NCBI RefSeq assembly: GCF_000195335.1
Contig: NC_015387.1
Location: forward strand, 2,076,001 to 2,140,000
Source: Marinithermus hydrothermalis DSM 14884
Lineage (GTDB): Bacteria; Deinococcota; Deinococci; Deinococcales; Marinithermaceae
DNA length: 64,000 nucleotides
Direction of reading: 5' to 3'
Positions within the stretch are counted from its first letter, which is position 1; each line of letters starts with the position of its first letter. The translations under genes were made by a program, and so were the position numbers. The notes under the pieces are model-generated. The model searched no databases. It saw nothing but the letters and a program-made list of their open reading frames with translations, and had not been told where the DNA came from. Shown piece after piece: positions 16,581-25,451 of the stretch.

Positions 16581-17306
16581 ATGCGCCTGCTCGTTACGGG
16601 ATCCACAGGACGGATGGGTCGCACGCTCTTGCCGCTACTGCCCACGGAGTGGGAGGTCATCGCGCCGCGGCGGCCGGCGGTGGACCTGACGCGTCCCGAG
16701 ACCCTGGACGCCCTTTTCGCAGCGCACCAGCCGGAGGTGGTGCTGCACCTCGCGGCGTACACGGACGTGGCGCGGGCCGAGCGGGAGCGGGAGGTGTGCT
16801 GGCGGGTGAACGTGGAGGGCACGCGCGCGCTCGCCCGCAGGGCCCCAGGGTGGTTCGTGCACCTCTCCACGGATTACGTGTTTGACGGGGAGCGCGGCAT
16901 GTACCGCGAGGAGGACCTGCCGAACCCTAAGAACTTCTACGCCCTCAGCAAGACCGTGGGGGAGGAGGCCGCGCGCCAGGCCCCCCGTCCCTTGATCGTG
17001 CGGACCAGCTTCAAGACCGCCCCGTGGCCGTACCCGCGGGCCTTCGTGGATCAGTTCACCTCGGCGGATTACGTGGACGTGATCGCGCGGGAGCTCCTCG
17101 TGCTGCTCCGGAACCTCGAGCGCCTCCCTCGGGCGGTGGAGGTGCTGCACATCGCGACCGAGCGCAAGTCCGTCTACGACCTCGCGCGGCGGCGCACCCC
17201 GAGCGTGCAGCCCATGCAGCGCGCGGAGGCGCCGGTCTACATCCCGCCGGACGTTTCGCTGGACACCACGCGCTGGCAGCAGCTCAAGGCCGGGTGGGGC
17301 AGTTAA
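16581..17306 (+). CDS. RmlD-like NAD(P)-dependent sugar reductase
   Basis: 241 residues. Short-chain dehydrogenase of the extended type related to dTDP-4-dehydrorhamnose reductase: Rossmann start MRLLVTGSTGRMGRTLLPLL, the AAYTDV segment, the STDYVF motif and the catalytic Y-x-x-x-K (YALSK). It is shorter than typical RmlD (about 290) at the C-terminus, so substrate identity is open. It is divergent from the Wzz/nucleotidyltransferase operon, which suggests a shared role in surface-sugar synthesis. The mRNA is probably leaderless. Confidence 0.75.
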   Translation: MRLLVTGSTGRMGRTLLPLLPTEWEVIAPRRPAVDLTRPETLDALFAAHQPEVVLHLAAYTDVARAEREREVCWRVNVEGTRALARRAPGWFVHLSTDYVFDGERGMYREEDLPNPKNFYALSKTVGEEAARQAPRPLIVRTSFKTAPWPYPRAFVDQFTSADYVDVIARELLVLLRNLERLPRAVEVLHIATERKSVYDLARRRTPSVQPMQRAEAPVYIPPDVSLDTTRWQQLKAGWGS

Positions 17307-17331
17307 GGCCTCCTTGTCGCGTCAAGCCGGG

Positions 17332-18459
17332 TTAGCGGAGCACCTCTCCCGGCTTGACCCGTAGCGCCCGCCGCAAGGGGAGGAGCGACGCGAGCAGCAC
17401 GGTACCAAACGCGAGCGCTGAGACCCAGGCGAAGTCCAGGGCGCGGATCTCGACGGGCAGCCGGGTGATGAAGTACAGCTCGCCGGGGATCTCGAGGGGC
17501 CGGAGGCGGAAGTAGTGCGAAAGCCCCAGGCCGAGGAGGTCCCCCAAAACCACTCCCAGCCCGCCGAGGAGGACCCCCTCCAGGGCGAAGACCGCCGCGA
17601 CCTGCGCGGCGCTCGCGCCCAGGACGCGCAGGATCGCGATGTCCGCGGTCTTCTCCACCACCACGAGGACCAGGACGTTCGCGATGCCCAAGGCGGCCAC
17701 CACCACGATCAGGAAGACCACGATCCCGATCACGCGCTTTTGCAGGGCGAGCTGCTCGATCAGGGTGCGGTTCGCGTCCTGCCAGGTCTGGGCCCAGAAC
17801 ACGCCGCTTTGCGTCAAGGCTCGAGCCACCGCCCGCGCGCGCTCGGGGTCCTCCAGGCGCAGGTGGTACCCGCCGATCGCGCCGGGCAACTCCAACAGGG
17901 TTCGCACGTCCTCCAGGGTGGTGAAGGCGAAGCTCGAGTCGATCAGGTAGTTCCCGGTGGTGAAGGTGCCCGCCACGACGAGCTCGTGCCGGCGCTGGTT
18001 CACCGAGACCGCGAAGAGCCGGTCCCCCGGCAGGGCCCCGAGCGCCTCGGCGAGCGCCGCGCCGAGCACGACCCGGCCGGGCTCGAGGGCCTCGAGGCCG
18101 AGCCCGGGGTAGACGGCGGGCGCGTCCTCACCGACGCCGAGGAGGGTGGCGAAGTCCGCGCCTGCGTTGCGTCCGGCTTGGGCGCGGCGGGTGAGGAGGA
18201 CCTTGGCGGGCAGGAAGGGGGTTTGGGCTTGGATCTCCGGGTGGTGGGGCGGGGGGGCGTCTTGGGGGTCGAAGGCGAAGAGGGTGATGTGGGGGATGGC
18301 GCGGAGGGTGGCGTGGAGCAAGGCGCTGGTGAAGCCGTTCGTGAGGGAGAGGGCGGTGGTGAGGACCATCACGCCCGCGGCCACCCCGAGCACGGTGATG
18401 AGGCTCTGGGTGCGGCGGTAGGTGAGGTGTTTGCGCGCGAGGAAGAGGACGAGGCGCAC
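17332..18459 (-). CDS. FtsX/LolE-type ABC transporter permease
   Basis: 375 residues. One N-terminal membrane segment (SLITVLGVAAGVMVLTTALS), a periplasmic domain of roughly 200 residues, then three C-terminal membrane segments: the MacB/LolCE/FtsX layout of mechanotransmission permeases. No ABC ATPase is adjacent, so its partner must be encoded elsewhere. The start is GTG at 18457-18459, set by a TAAACT box 6 nt upstream that contains the stop codon of the 3D-domain gene. Confidence 0.75.
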   Translation of the reverse strand: MRLVLFLARKHLTYRRTQSLITVLGVAAGVMVLTTALSLTNGFTSALLHATLRAIPHITLFAFDPQDAPPPHHPEIQAQTPFLPAKVLLTRRAQAGRNAGADFATLLGVGEDAPAVYPGLGLEALEPGRVVLGAALAEALGALPGDRLFAVSVNQRRHELVVAGTFTTGNYLIDSSFAFTTLEDVRTLLELPGAIGGYHLRLEDPERARAVARALTQSGVFWAQTWQDANRTLIEQLALQKRVIGIVVFLIVVVAALGIANVLVLVVVEKTADIAILRVLGASAAQVAAVFALEGVLLGGLGVVLGDLLGLGLSHYFRLRPLEIPGELYFITRLPVEIRALDFAWVSALAFGTVLLASLLPLRRALRVKPGEVLR

Positions 18460-18465
18460 GCGTTT

Positions 18466-18471
18466 AGTTTA
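18466..18471 (-). promoter_or_regulatory. -10 box TAAACT for the LolE-like gene, containing the upstream stop codon
   Basis: Minus-strand TAAACT, then AAACGC, then GTG. The TAA is the stop codon of the 3D-domain gene. Same arrangement as rlmN/MFS. Confidence 0.5.
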
Positions 18472-18918
18472 TCGCCCGTACCGCACGATGGTGAGTTTGA
18501 CGCGGCGCACGCCCCACTTGAGGGCCAGGGCACGGTCCGGCATCCAGATGTCGATCTGCTGGCGTTTGCGCCGGTTCATGGTGTCCTCGACGACGAAGAG
18601 GATGCCTTCGAGCATGGGGTTGTACTTGCCTTTTTCGGCCCCGTCCTCCCAGCGGCCCAGGTCCTCGAGCTTGACGAGGGAGCCGTAGGGGAGGTCGGTC
18701 TGGAGGAGGTCGCGGCTCACGGCGATGATGCCGTAGCGCGTGCGGGCGCCGGTGGCGGTGATGAAGGGGGTGGCGTCGGTCTCCCGCACGCTGGAGGTGT
18801 ACGCGGTGGCTTTGAGGATGAGGACCTTGGGGCCTTCGGCCTTGGCCGGCAGGATCAGGAGGCTCAATCCGAGAAGGATCGCGAACCGTCGCAGGATGGG
18901 GTGTGCCGTGTGAATCAT
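18469..18918 (-). CDS. Secreted 3D-domain protein (cell-wall related)
   Basis: 149 residues. A signal peptide (ILRRFAILLGLSLLILPAKAEG) is followed by a 3D domain, the double-psi barrel shared with MltA and resuscitation factors: ATAYTSSVRETD near the start, and FVVEDTMNRRKRQQIDIWMP with the conserved aspartates. Likely acts on or binds peptidoglycan. Start 18918 is chosen because codons upstream to the next ATG (18996) have much lower GC at the third position than the rest of the gene; the longer start would however follow a TACGAT box by 8 nt. Confidence 0.7.
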   Translation of the reverse strand: MIHTAHPILRRFAILLGLSLLILPAKAEGPKVLILKATAYTSSVRETDATPFITATGARTRYGIIAVSRDLLQTDLPYGSLVKLEDLGRWEDGAEKGKYNPMLEGILFVVEDTMNRRKRQQIDIWMPDRALALKWGVRRVKLTIVRYGR

Positions 18919-19100
18919 CTTCGTAAATGCCTTGGAGAACCTGGGTGCTTGTTTCCTAAACCGAATCCAGAAACCTCGCGACGGAGCAACCCTCATACGC
19001 GCTTATCGTATAATGGAAAGTGGCTGAGGAAAGTAAGCATGCTGCCGAGGCTGGGTTAACCGTTACCTTAATGGTTTGCTCCCTTGGGAACGGACTTCAT

Positions 19101-19106
19101 TATACT
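19101..19106 (+). promoter_or_regulatory. -10 box TATACT upstream of the membrane-HRDC gene
   Basis: TATACT about 32 nt before the ATG, with an AAGGAGG ribosome site 6 nt before the ATG, so this gene has a normal short leader. The region 19000-19138 between the divergent genes also has a TATAAT at 19009-19014. Confidence 0.5.
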
Positions 19107-19138
19107 GGAACCCGCGCCCTAATGCAAGGAGGATCGCC

Positions 19139-19801
19139 ATGCCGCAACGTACGCTAGGCATCGTATTGGCCAGCGCCGGCCTCGTGTACCTCACCCTGCT
19201 CAACCCCTGGACGCCCGGCTGGCCCTGGGGTCTCGCCGGAGGGTTGGGCTTCCTCGTCCTGTACCGGCGGAGCAAGGTGCGGGACGCCCTGCTCGCCGGA
19301 GCGCTCTTTTTCGGCTGGGGCGTGGGCGCGGCGTTCGCGGACTGGCTGGACTACCAGGCCCTCAAACTCCTGGGGCTTGGCCTGGGGTTCGGGTTGTACG
19401 GCTGGCTCGAGAACGCCGCGTGGGGCCTGTGGACCGCGGCGGGCCTCGCGGGGATCGGGGCGCTGGTCTTCCTTTGGGAGATCGGCACCGCGGTCTGGCT
19501 CGCCCTGGCGCTTGTGGGGGCGGGCGCGTGGTTCGTCCTCAAGGGGGAGGCCGCCCCACCGACGCTGCCTCCGGCCCGGGAGGCCCTCTACAAGCACCTG
19601 TACGCCTGGCGGGTCGCGCAGGCCCGGCGGGAGGAGCGCAGCAGCGCGGAGGTGCTGCCGAACCGGCTCGTGGCTCGCATCGTACAAGAGAACCCGCAGG
19701 ACCCGGAGGCCCTGCGAGAGATTTTAGGCGAGGAGCGCGCCGCGTACACGGAGGCGATCTGGGAGCTGCTCAAGGCACGGGACAGCTCCCCAACAGGCTG
19801 A
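19139..19801 (+). CDS. Membrane protein with C-terminal HRDC-like domain
   Basis: 220 residues. About four or five hydrophobic helices fill residues 5-140. The last 75 residues (YKHLYAWRVAQARREERSSA, then VLPNRLVARIV, then DPEALREILGE) match the pattern of an HRDC domain, the nucleic-acid-binding helical domain of RecQ helicases and RNase D. A membrane anchor joined to HRDC is unusual; function unknown. Start ATG with a strong AAGGAGG. The 3' end overlaps the convergent lipoprotein gene by about 30 nt. Confidence 0.7.
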   Translation: MPQRTLGIVLASAGLVYLTLLNPWTPGWPWGLAGGLGFLVLYRRSKVRDALLAGALFFGWGVGAAFADWLDYQALKLLGLGLGFGLYGWLENAAWGLWTAAGLAGIGALVFLWEIGTAVWLALALVGAGAWFVLKGEAAPPTLPPAREALYKHLYAWRVAQARREERSSAEVLPNRLVARIVQENPQDPEALREILGEERAAYTEAIWELLKARDSSPTG

Positions 19802-20588
19802 GGGTGTACTGCCCGCTCCCGGGCTCGTCGAACCCCGCGCGGGCCCCGGGCCCCTCCACCGTGCTGCCGCTCGAGCGGTCCCGCACCAGTACGAACGTCC
19901 CGGCCTGGACAGGCACGCAGTTGTTCTTCTGGGGTTCCAGCACCGCGAGGGGCGGCTCCCCGGTGTCCGTGCTGGCGAAGACGAAAGCCACCAGGTCGAT
20001 GGGCCCGCTGTAGTCGAGGTGCAAGAAGCGGCCGGAGGGCAGGTTCGGGTCGATCGTGTAGGTGTCGAACTCCCCCAGGAACTCGATGGCCCCGGTGACG
20101 GGCACCCCGTCGCGGAGGGTTCCGCCGTCGCTCCTGTCGCTCCTAGGGGTGAAGCTCGCCACGCTCACCTCCACCCGCTCGGCGAGCGTGCCCCGGTTGG
20201 CGACGCGCACGAAGAACACGTCCCCCGCCTGGACCTTCAGGTTAATCCGGTAGGCGTCGATGGGCGTCGGGGTGATCCCCAGCAGCGTCACCTGCGGAAT
20301 CCCAAACCAGTAACGGCTCACGGCCTTCGCCAACGGTACGAAGTCCCGGTTGAACACGGTCAGCTCGAGCTGGCTGGCCTGCGGCACGGCCTCTGGCACC
20401 GCCTGCACCCGGATCGTTCCGGTTTGCTCCACGTCGATCCGGTACTGCCGCATCTCCCCCGGCGGCAGGTTATCGATGGTGATTGCGGCGCCGTCCACGC
20501 TCAAGACCCCGTCGATCGGCGGGCTGAGCTGCACCGTGCACGCGGCGAGCAGCAACGCCAACGCCCCCAAGATCCACCCACGCACCAC
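19770..20588 (-). CDS. Secreted lipoprotein of unknown function
   Basis: 272 residues. Signal peptide with lipobox LLAAC, so the mature N-terminal cysteine is about residue 17. The rest looks beta-rich with two repeated halves resembling pre-peptidase C-terminal (jelly-roll) domains (PPGEMRQYRIDVEQTG and LGEFDTYTIDP). Starts with tandem GTGs; GGGAGGTG lies 5-8 nt upstream. Possible -10 TAGACT about 25 nt before the start. Role unknown. Confidence 0.7.
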   Translation of the reverse strand: MVRGWILGALALLLAACTVQLSPPIDGVLSVDGAAITIDNLPPGEMRQYRIDVEQTGTIRVQAVPEAVPQASQLELTVFNRDFVPLAKAVSRYWFGIPQVTLLGITPTPIDAYRINLKVQAGDVFFVRVANRGTLAERVEVSVASFTPRSDRSDGGTLRDGVPVTGAIEFLGEFDTYTIDPNLPSGRFLHLDYSGPIDLVAFVFASTDTGEPPLAVLEPQKNNCVPVQAGTFVLVRDRSSGSTVEGPGARAGFDEPGSGQYTLSLLGSCPVP

Positions 20589-20679
20589 CGCACCTCCCTT
20601 CCCAAACAGTCTACGCCCTCAGGCCGGGACGCGCGCCCCGAATTAACAAACGCTTAAGCGCCCCCACCTCCCGGCGGGG

Positions 20680-22290
20680 TCACTCGAGGGTCACCACGTA
20701 ATCGTACAGGTCCGGCCCGCCCGCGTGCAGCTCGAACTCCAGGTCCGGGTACAGCGCCTCGAGCTCCGCCACCACGGCGCGGGCCGTTTCGGGGTCGGTC
20801 TGGGCGTTGTGGAAGATGGTCGCGATCTCGAAGGCCGCCTCGGGGGTCACCGCGAGGCGGAACAAAGCCTTCAAGCCCTCCGCGGGAGTTTCGGTCACCA
20901 CGGCCAGCTGGCCGTCCCGCAACCCGATCACCTGGCCCTCCTGGATCTCGCCCACCGCCTCGAGGTTCGCGTTGCGGCTCGCGCGGGTGATCTCGAGGGT
21001 CACCACCTGCGCCGCCGCTTCCCGCATCGCCTCGAGGAGCCCGTCTGCGGGGGTGTTCGGGTCGAAGAGGACCGCCGCGGCGATCCCCTGGCCGAGGGTG
21101 CGCGTGGGCAGGACGTGCACCTGCTTGCCGTGCTCTTTCTGGGCGAGTTCCGCGGCCTTCTCGGCGGCGAGGATCACGTTCTTGTTGTTGGGCAGCACGA
21201 TCACCTCGGGGTTCGGGAGGCTCCGCACCGCGTCGAGGATGTCCTGCACGCTGGGGTTTTGCGTCTGCCCGCCGGCCACGACCCGCGCGCCGAAGGCGCG
21301 GAAGGCCTTTACGATCCCGTATCCGGCGGCGACCGCGACCAGCCCCGAGGGCGGGGGGGCTTCGTCCGCCGCGCCCACCATCGCCAGGATCTCCGAGTGC
21401 TGCTCGGACATGTCCTCCACCTTGGTGCGCCGCATCTTCCCGTACCGGGCCACCGCGGCGAGCAGCGCGTCGGGCTCGTTCGTGTGGATGTGGCCCTTCA
21501 CGAACCCCTCGGCGCCCACCACGAGCAGCGAGTCCCCAAAGGGCGCGACCACCTCGCGGATCTTTTCGATGGGGACCTCCACCCCCTCCATGAGGAACTC
21601 GGTGCAGTACCCGTACTCCTCCTCCTCGAAGACCTCCTGCGCGTACCGCTCGACCTTGGGCGGCTCGGGTAAGGCGCGGTCCTCGAGGTACCCCAGGATC
21701 CCCTCCAGGAAGTGGAGGTACCCCTGCCCGCCCGCGTCCACCACGCCGGCCTGCTTCAAGACCGGGAGGAGCTCCGGGGTTTTTTGGAGGGCCTCGCCTC
21801 CCTTGGCGAGCGCTCCGTTTAGGACCTCCGCGAGGGTCTTCGCGCCCTGCTCCAGCGCCGCGCGCCCCCCCTCGGCCGCGGCGCGCGCCACGGTCAGGAT
21901 CGTGCCCTCCACCGGCTTCATGACCGCGCGGTACGCCGCCTCCGCGCCGGCCTCGAGCAACGCGACCAGGGTGCGGGGCGTGACCGCGGACGCGCCGCGC
22001 ACGGCCTCCGCGTACCCTTTGAGGATCTGGGAGAGGATCACGCCAGAGTTGCCCCGCGCGCCGAGCAAACTACCGTAACTCAAGGCGCGAGCCACCTCGG
22101 GCATCCGGCGGGTGTCGGCTAGGTCCAGCTCCCGGCGCACCGCCTGGAGGGTGAGGTGCATGTTCGTGCCGGTGTCCCCGTCCGGCACCGGGTAGACGTT
22201 CAGGGCGTTGACCTCCTCCACGTAGACCGCGAACCAGTCCACGGCGTACCGGATCGCGGCGGCCAGCCGCTCCGCCCCCAGCTTATCCAC
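20680..22290 (-). CDS. fakA: FakA-like fatty acid kinase (DhaL/DegV-C domains)
   Basis: 536 residues, matching YloV/FakA. The N-terminal DhaL-type kinase has NVYPVPDGDTGTNMHLT with the Mg-ATP aspartates and the SYGSLLGARGNSGVILSQ loop. The middle and C-terminal regions (VILPNNKNVILAAEKAAEL and others) match the rest of FakA. FakA phosphorylates fatty acids bound to FakB (DegV) proteins so that they can enter phospholipid synthesis. No degV gene is nearby. The GTG start overlaps the Asp23 gene by 8 nt. Confidence 0.85.
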   Translation of the reverse strand: MDKLGAERLAAAIRYAVDWFAVYVEEVNALNVYPVPDGDTGTNMHLTLQAVRRELDLADTRRMPEVARALSYGSLLGARGNSGVILSQILKGYAEAVRGASAVTPRTLVALLEAGAEAAYRAVMKPVEGTILTVARAAAEGGRAALEQGAKTLAEVLNGALAKGGEALQKTPELLPVLKQAGVVDAGGQGYLHFLEGILGYLEDRALPEPPKVERYAQEVFEEEEYGYCTEFLMEGVEVPIEKIREVVAPFGDSLLVVGAEGFVKGHIHTNEPDALLAAVARYGKMRRTKVEDMSEQHSEILAMVGAADEAPPPSGLVAVAAGYGIVKAFRAFGARVVAGGQTQNPSVQDILDAVRSLPNPEVIVLPNNKNVILAAEKAAELAQKEHGKQVHVLPTRTLGQGIAAAVLFDPNTPADGLLEAMREAAAQVVTLEITRASRNANLEAVGEIQEGQVIGLRDGQLAVVTETPAEGLKALFRLAVTPEAAFEIATIFHNAQTDPETARAVVAELEALYPDLEFELHAGGPDLYDYVVTLE

Positions 22291-22624
22291 GGCTCACCCC
22301 CACCACGTGCACGAAGACACGCTCGAGCTCGAGGCCCGCCAGGTGCTTCGCCGCCCACCGGGCGCGCTCGGCGATCAGCTCCACGACCGCGGGGATGTTC
22401 ACCCCGAACGCGACCACGACGTACACGTCCGCCTGGTACGTCCCGGGCCGGGCGGGGTCCGCCTTCACGACCACGCCCTCGCTGGCCTCGTTCCGGCCGA
22501 GGATCCGGCTGAGCCCGTCGCGGATCCCTACGGGGCTCATCCCCACCACGCCGGGCACCTCGTGCGCCGCGAGTCCCACGACCGCGGCCAGCGCCTGTTC
22601 CGTTACGGTCACGCTTCCCTTCAA
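22283..22624 (-). CDS. Asp23/Gls24 family protein (YloU-like)
   Basis: 113 residues, a whole Asp23/Gls24 domain: GSVTVTEQALAAVVGLAAHE, VPGVVGM, and the strand VVVKADP. The pairing with fakA is the same as yloU-yloV in Firmicutes, where the small protein may tether or regulate the kinase at the membrane. Likely start is TTG at 22622-22624 with GGAGGTG 4 nt upstream. Confidence 0.8.
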   Translation of the reverse strand: MKGSVTVTEQALAAVVGLAAHEVPGVVGMSPVGIRDGLSRILGRNEASEGVVVKADPARPGTYQADVYVVVAFGVNIPAVVELIAERARWAAKHLAGLELERVFVHVVGVSRG

Positions 22625-22627
22625 CGT

Positions 22628-23308
22628 TCACCTCCGAATCTCGATCAAGCGGGCCTCCACCGTACCGAACCCCTGGCCGTACACCAGGTACACCGGGAAG
22701 CGGCCCGCGTCCTGAGAGAACCACACCTCCACCCGGACCCCGCCCTCCGTGAACCGGTACCCTCGAGCCTCGAACACCCCCGCCGGGACCGCCACGCGCC
22801 GCACGGGCAGGTGCTCGAGCTCGCCTTGGATCAGGCCGACGAAGTCCACGAACTGGAGCGTGCGGGTCTCCGGATGCACCCGGATATGATACAAGACCGA
22901 TAGGTCATCCAGCACGTTCACCTCAGGGGAGCGGTACCGGTATCGCGCCCCTGAAACCTCCACCACGGTCGCGGTGAGTGCACCGTCCACGACGGCGATG
23001 ATGCGTTTGGTTCCCTGCATGGGAACGACCAGTTCCTTCTCGAAACGCACGCTGTAGAGGGCGCCGTTCGCCCAGCTTTCGGCCTTCAGGGCGTACCCCA
23101 GCGCGCGTCCCACCCCGTCCGGCTCGATGCGGCCCACCAGGTGCCACAACGCCCCCTCGCGGCGCGCCTCGAGGACCTGCCGCCCGACCGGGATCCCCTT
23201 CCAGCGCACCTGGTAGACGAGGCGTTCCCCGTCCGTCCAGGGAACCGGAGGCGCCGCGAGGCCCCAGCCGAGGGCGAGCAGCGCAAGGCCCAACAGCACA
23301 ACGCGCAC
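22628..23308 (-). CDS. Secreted DUF3108-family protein
   Basis: 226 residues. A signal peptide (VVLLGLALLALGWGLAAP) precedes a beta-rich DUF3108-like domain (GERLVYQVRWKGIPVGRQVLE ... FVDFVGLIQGELEHLPV). Such proteins are periplasmic or outer-membrane associated with no settled function. The GTG start lies 6 nt after TAGGCT, so a leaderless mRNA is likely. It ends just before the TTG of asp23. Confidence 0.7.
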   Translation of the reverse strand: MRVVLLGLALLALGWGLAAPPVPWTDGERLVYQVRWKGIPVGRQVLEARREGALWHLVGRIEPDGVGRALGYALKAESWANGALYSVRFEKELVVPMQGTKRIIAVVDGALTATVVEVSGARYRYRSPEVNVLDDLSVLYHIRVHPETRTLQFVDFVGLIQGELEHLPVRRVAVPAGVFEARGYRFTEGGVRVEVWFSQDAGRFPVYLVYGQGFGTVEARLIEIRR

Positions 23309-23314
23309 GCCCCT

Positions 23315-23320
23315 AGCCTA
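23315..23320 (-). promoter_or_regulatory. -10 box TAGGCT, leaderless promoter of the DUF3108 gene
   Basis: Minus-strand TAGGCT, then AGGGGC, then GTG. Spacing of 6 nt is the same as at several other starts in the window. The truB stop lies about 20 nt further upstream. Confidence 0.5.
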
Positions 23321-23338
23321 CCCTCTAGCCGCCGGGGG

Positions 23339-24277
23339 TCACACCGCCTCCCCTTTGAAGACCCGCTTGATCTTCAGTTTGAACCCGTCGCCTTCCGCCA
23401 CCGCGACGAGCCGCCCCTGCTTGTTCGTCAGGGCAACCAAGCCCCGCGCAGGAATCGGCAAGGGCACCCCCTCGATCACCCGGCGCACCTCAGCGTGCGC
23501 GAGCTCCACCACCGGGTAGGGCAGCACCTCGGTCTCCCGCAGCGCGGCCTGCGGGGAGAGCGCGTCCAGCCGCACGGTCTCCTCCAGGCTCACCCGCCCC
23601 ACCCGGGTGCGGACCAGGCCGGAGAGGAAAGCCTTCGTGCCCAGCATCGCCCCCAAATCCCGCGCGAACGCGCGCACGTACGTTCCGGAACCCACGGCGA
23701 GCCGCACCACCGCGGTGGGGTACCGCCCGAGCGGCTTGGGCAAAGTCACGCGTCGCCCGCGGGCGTCCAGCCGCCACCCAGAAGGCCCCGGCGCGATCCG
23801 GTGCGCGCGCACCTCAGGGTCGAAGCTCAAGAGCGCCACCTCGCGGTACGCGACCGGGCGCGGCTCGAGCACAAGCCGTTTCCCCTGCCGCGCCGCCTCG
23901 TAGGCCCGCACCCCCCCCACCTTGACCGCGGAGTACGCGGGCGGCACCTGCTCCTTAAGGGTGAGGAAGTGCTGAAGGGCCTGCTCGAGATCGCGCGGGG
24001 TGAAGGTGGGAGGCGGCCCCTCCTCCAAAGGGCCCTCCGCGTCGAGGGTGGGGGTGGTGGCCCCGAAGCTCACCCAGGCGATGTACTCCTTGTCCTCCCC
24101 GGTCAGGAAGGAGACCAGCTTGGTCGAGGGACCGGAGGCCAGGACCAGCACCCCGGTGGCGAGCGGGTCGAGCGTTCCGGTATGCCCGACCTTCCGGGTG
24201 CCGAGCCGCTCACGCGCTCGATCCACCACGTCGTGCGAGGTCAGGCCCAGCGGCTTATCGACGGCGTACAGGGCCAT
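23339..24277 (-). CDS. truB: tRNA pseudouridine-55 synthase TruB
   Basis: 312 residues. TruB isomerises U55 in the T-loop of tRNAs. Motifs: YAVDKPLGLTSHDVV at the N-terminus, the catalytic aspartate in KVGHTGTLDPLATGVL, the YIAWVSFGATTPTLD segment, and a C-terminal PUA-like region. Start ATG lies 9 nt after TAGAAT (24287-24292). Divergent from the ankyrin gene. Confidence 0.95.
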   Translation of the reverse strand: MALYAVDKPLGLTSHDVVDRARERLGTRKVGHTGTLDPLATGVLVLASGPSTKLVSFLTGEDKEYIAWVSFGATTPTLDAEGPLEEGPPPTFTPRDLEQALQHFLTLKEQVPPAYSAVKVGGVRAYEAARQGKRLVLEPRPVAYREVALLSFDPEVRAHRIAPGPSGWRLDARGRRVTLPKPLGRYPTAVVRLAVGSGTYVRAFARDLGAMLGTKAFLSGLVRTRVGRVSLEETVRLDALSPQAALRETEVLPYPVVELAHAEVRRVIEGVPLPIPARGLVALTNKQGRLVAVAEGDGFKLKIKRVFKGEAV

Positions 24278-24364
24278 GCTGAGTGAATTCTATCACCTCA
24301 GCAACCCGCGCGCCGCACCGGGGTCTTAGACTAGAATAAGCCAAAGCGTTCGGAAGGGAACGGC

Positions 24365-25444
24365 ATGCCGCTCAGCGAAGTGCGCAAAACCCTGATCGCC
24401 GCCATCCGGGCGGGGGAGCCCCACAGCGCCCGTAAGCTGCTCCGCGCCCACCCTGAGCTCGCGGCGGACGGGCGCCTCATCCTGGAGGCGGCGCACCGCG
24501 GTCGCCCGGAGGTCGTGGAGGCGCTGCTCGAGGCGGGCGCCGATCCGAACGCCCGCTCGAGCTCGGAGAACCGGTACCGCCCCCTGCACCGGGCCCTCGA
24601 GTACCGCCCCAACGCCCCCAAGGACGCGGACTACCTCGGGGTGGTGCGCGCGCTGCTCGAGGGCGGCGCGGATCCCGACGCGCGGGGGTGCTGGCACCAG
24701 TCCACGCCCCTCGTAATCGCGGCTCAAGCCGGAAACCAGATGGCGATCGACCTCCTGCTCGCGCACGGCGCCACCCTCGACGTTTACGCGGCCGCCGCGC
24801 TGGGCGAGGCTGCCTGGGTCCGGGCCTTTCTCACCCGCGCCCCGCACCTCGCCCACCGCCCCGACACCAACGGCCTCCCGCCCCTCTTCTACACCCTCTC
24901 CTCCCGCATGCCCGAGGACCGGCTTATGGAGGTGTTCGACCTCCTGCTCGAGCACGGCGCGAACCCCGCCCACACCGCTCGGGTGGGCCGCCACCGCCTG
25001 GCCCTCCTGGCCTTCGCCGCGCCCGAGAACCTCCAGCTCCTGCGCCAGGCGCTCGAGGCCGGCGCCGACCCCACCCCGGGCCTCGAGCACGCCCTGTGGA
25101 GCCGCGCGTACGCCGCGGCGGACCTCCTGGTGGCCCGTGGCGCGGACCTCGAGGCCCGCACCGCGAAGGGCCGGTCCCTCCTCGCCGAGTTCACCCGGTG
25201 GGGGCACGTCACGACCGTGCAGTGGCTCTTAGAGCGCGGCGCGAACCCCAACGCGCGGGACGCGTCCGGGGAAACCCCCCTGCACGCCGCGGCCTCGCGG
25301 GGCCAGGCGCGGCTGGTGCGGCTGCTGCTCGAGCACGGCGCGGACCCCCGAGCCGAGGACGAGCGCGGCCGCACCCCGCTCGACGTGGCGCGGGGCCGGG
25401 GCCGGGACCGGGCGGCGCGGGTCCTCGAGGCCGGTTCGATATAG
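24365..25444 (+). CDS. Ankyrin-repeat protein
   Basis: 359 residues built almost wholly of about eight ankyrin repeats, such as [36 protein letters not shown] and [20 protein letters not shown]. There is no signal peptide or membrane segment, so it should be a cytoplasmic binding scaffold. GGAAGGGA lies about 7 nt before the ATG. Its TAG stop is inside the -10 box of the next gene. Partner unknown. Confidence 0.85.
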   Translation: MPLSEVRKTLIAAIRAGEPHSARKLLRAHPELAADGRLILEAAHRGRPEVVEALLEAGADPNARSSSENRYRPLHRALEYRPNAPKDADYLGVVRALLEGGADPDARGCWHQSTPLVIAAQAGNQMAIDLLLAHGATLDVYAAAALGEAAWVRAFLTRAPHLAHRPDTNGLPPLFYTLSSRMPEDRLMEVFDLLLEHGANPAHTARVGRHRLALLAFAAPENLQLLRQALEAGADPTPGLEHALWSRAYAAADLLVARGADLEARTAKGRSLLAEFTRWGHVTTVQWLLERGANPNARDASGETPLHAAASRGQARLVRLLLEHGADPRAEDERGRTPLDVARGRGRDRAARVLEAGSI

Positions 25445-25445
25445 T
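25440..25445 (+). promoter_or_regulatory. -10 box TATAGT of echA, containing the ankyrin-gene stop codon
   Basis: TATAGT, then GGACCC, then the ATG at 25452. The TAG stop of the ankyrin gene is bases 3-5 of the box. Confidence 0.5.
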
Positions 25446-25451
25446 GGACCC

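Noticed and set aside
23141..24286. Long + strand ORFs opposite truB and DUF3108
   Set aside because: Shadow frames of high-GC genes with no motif or start context.
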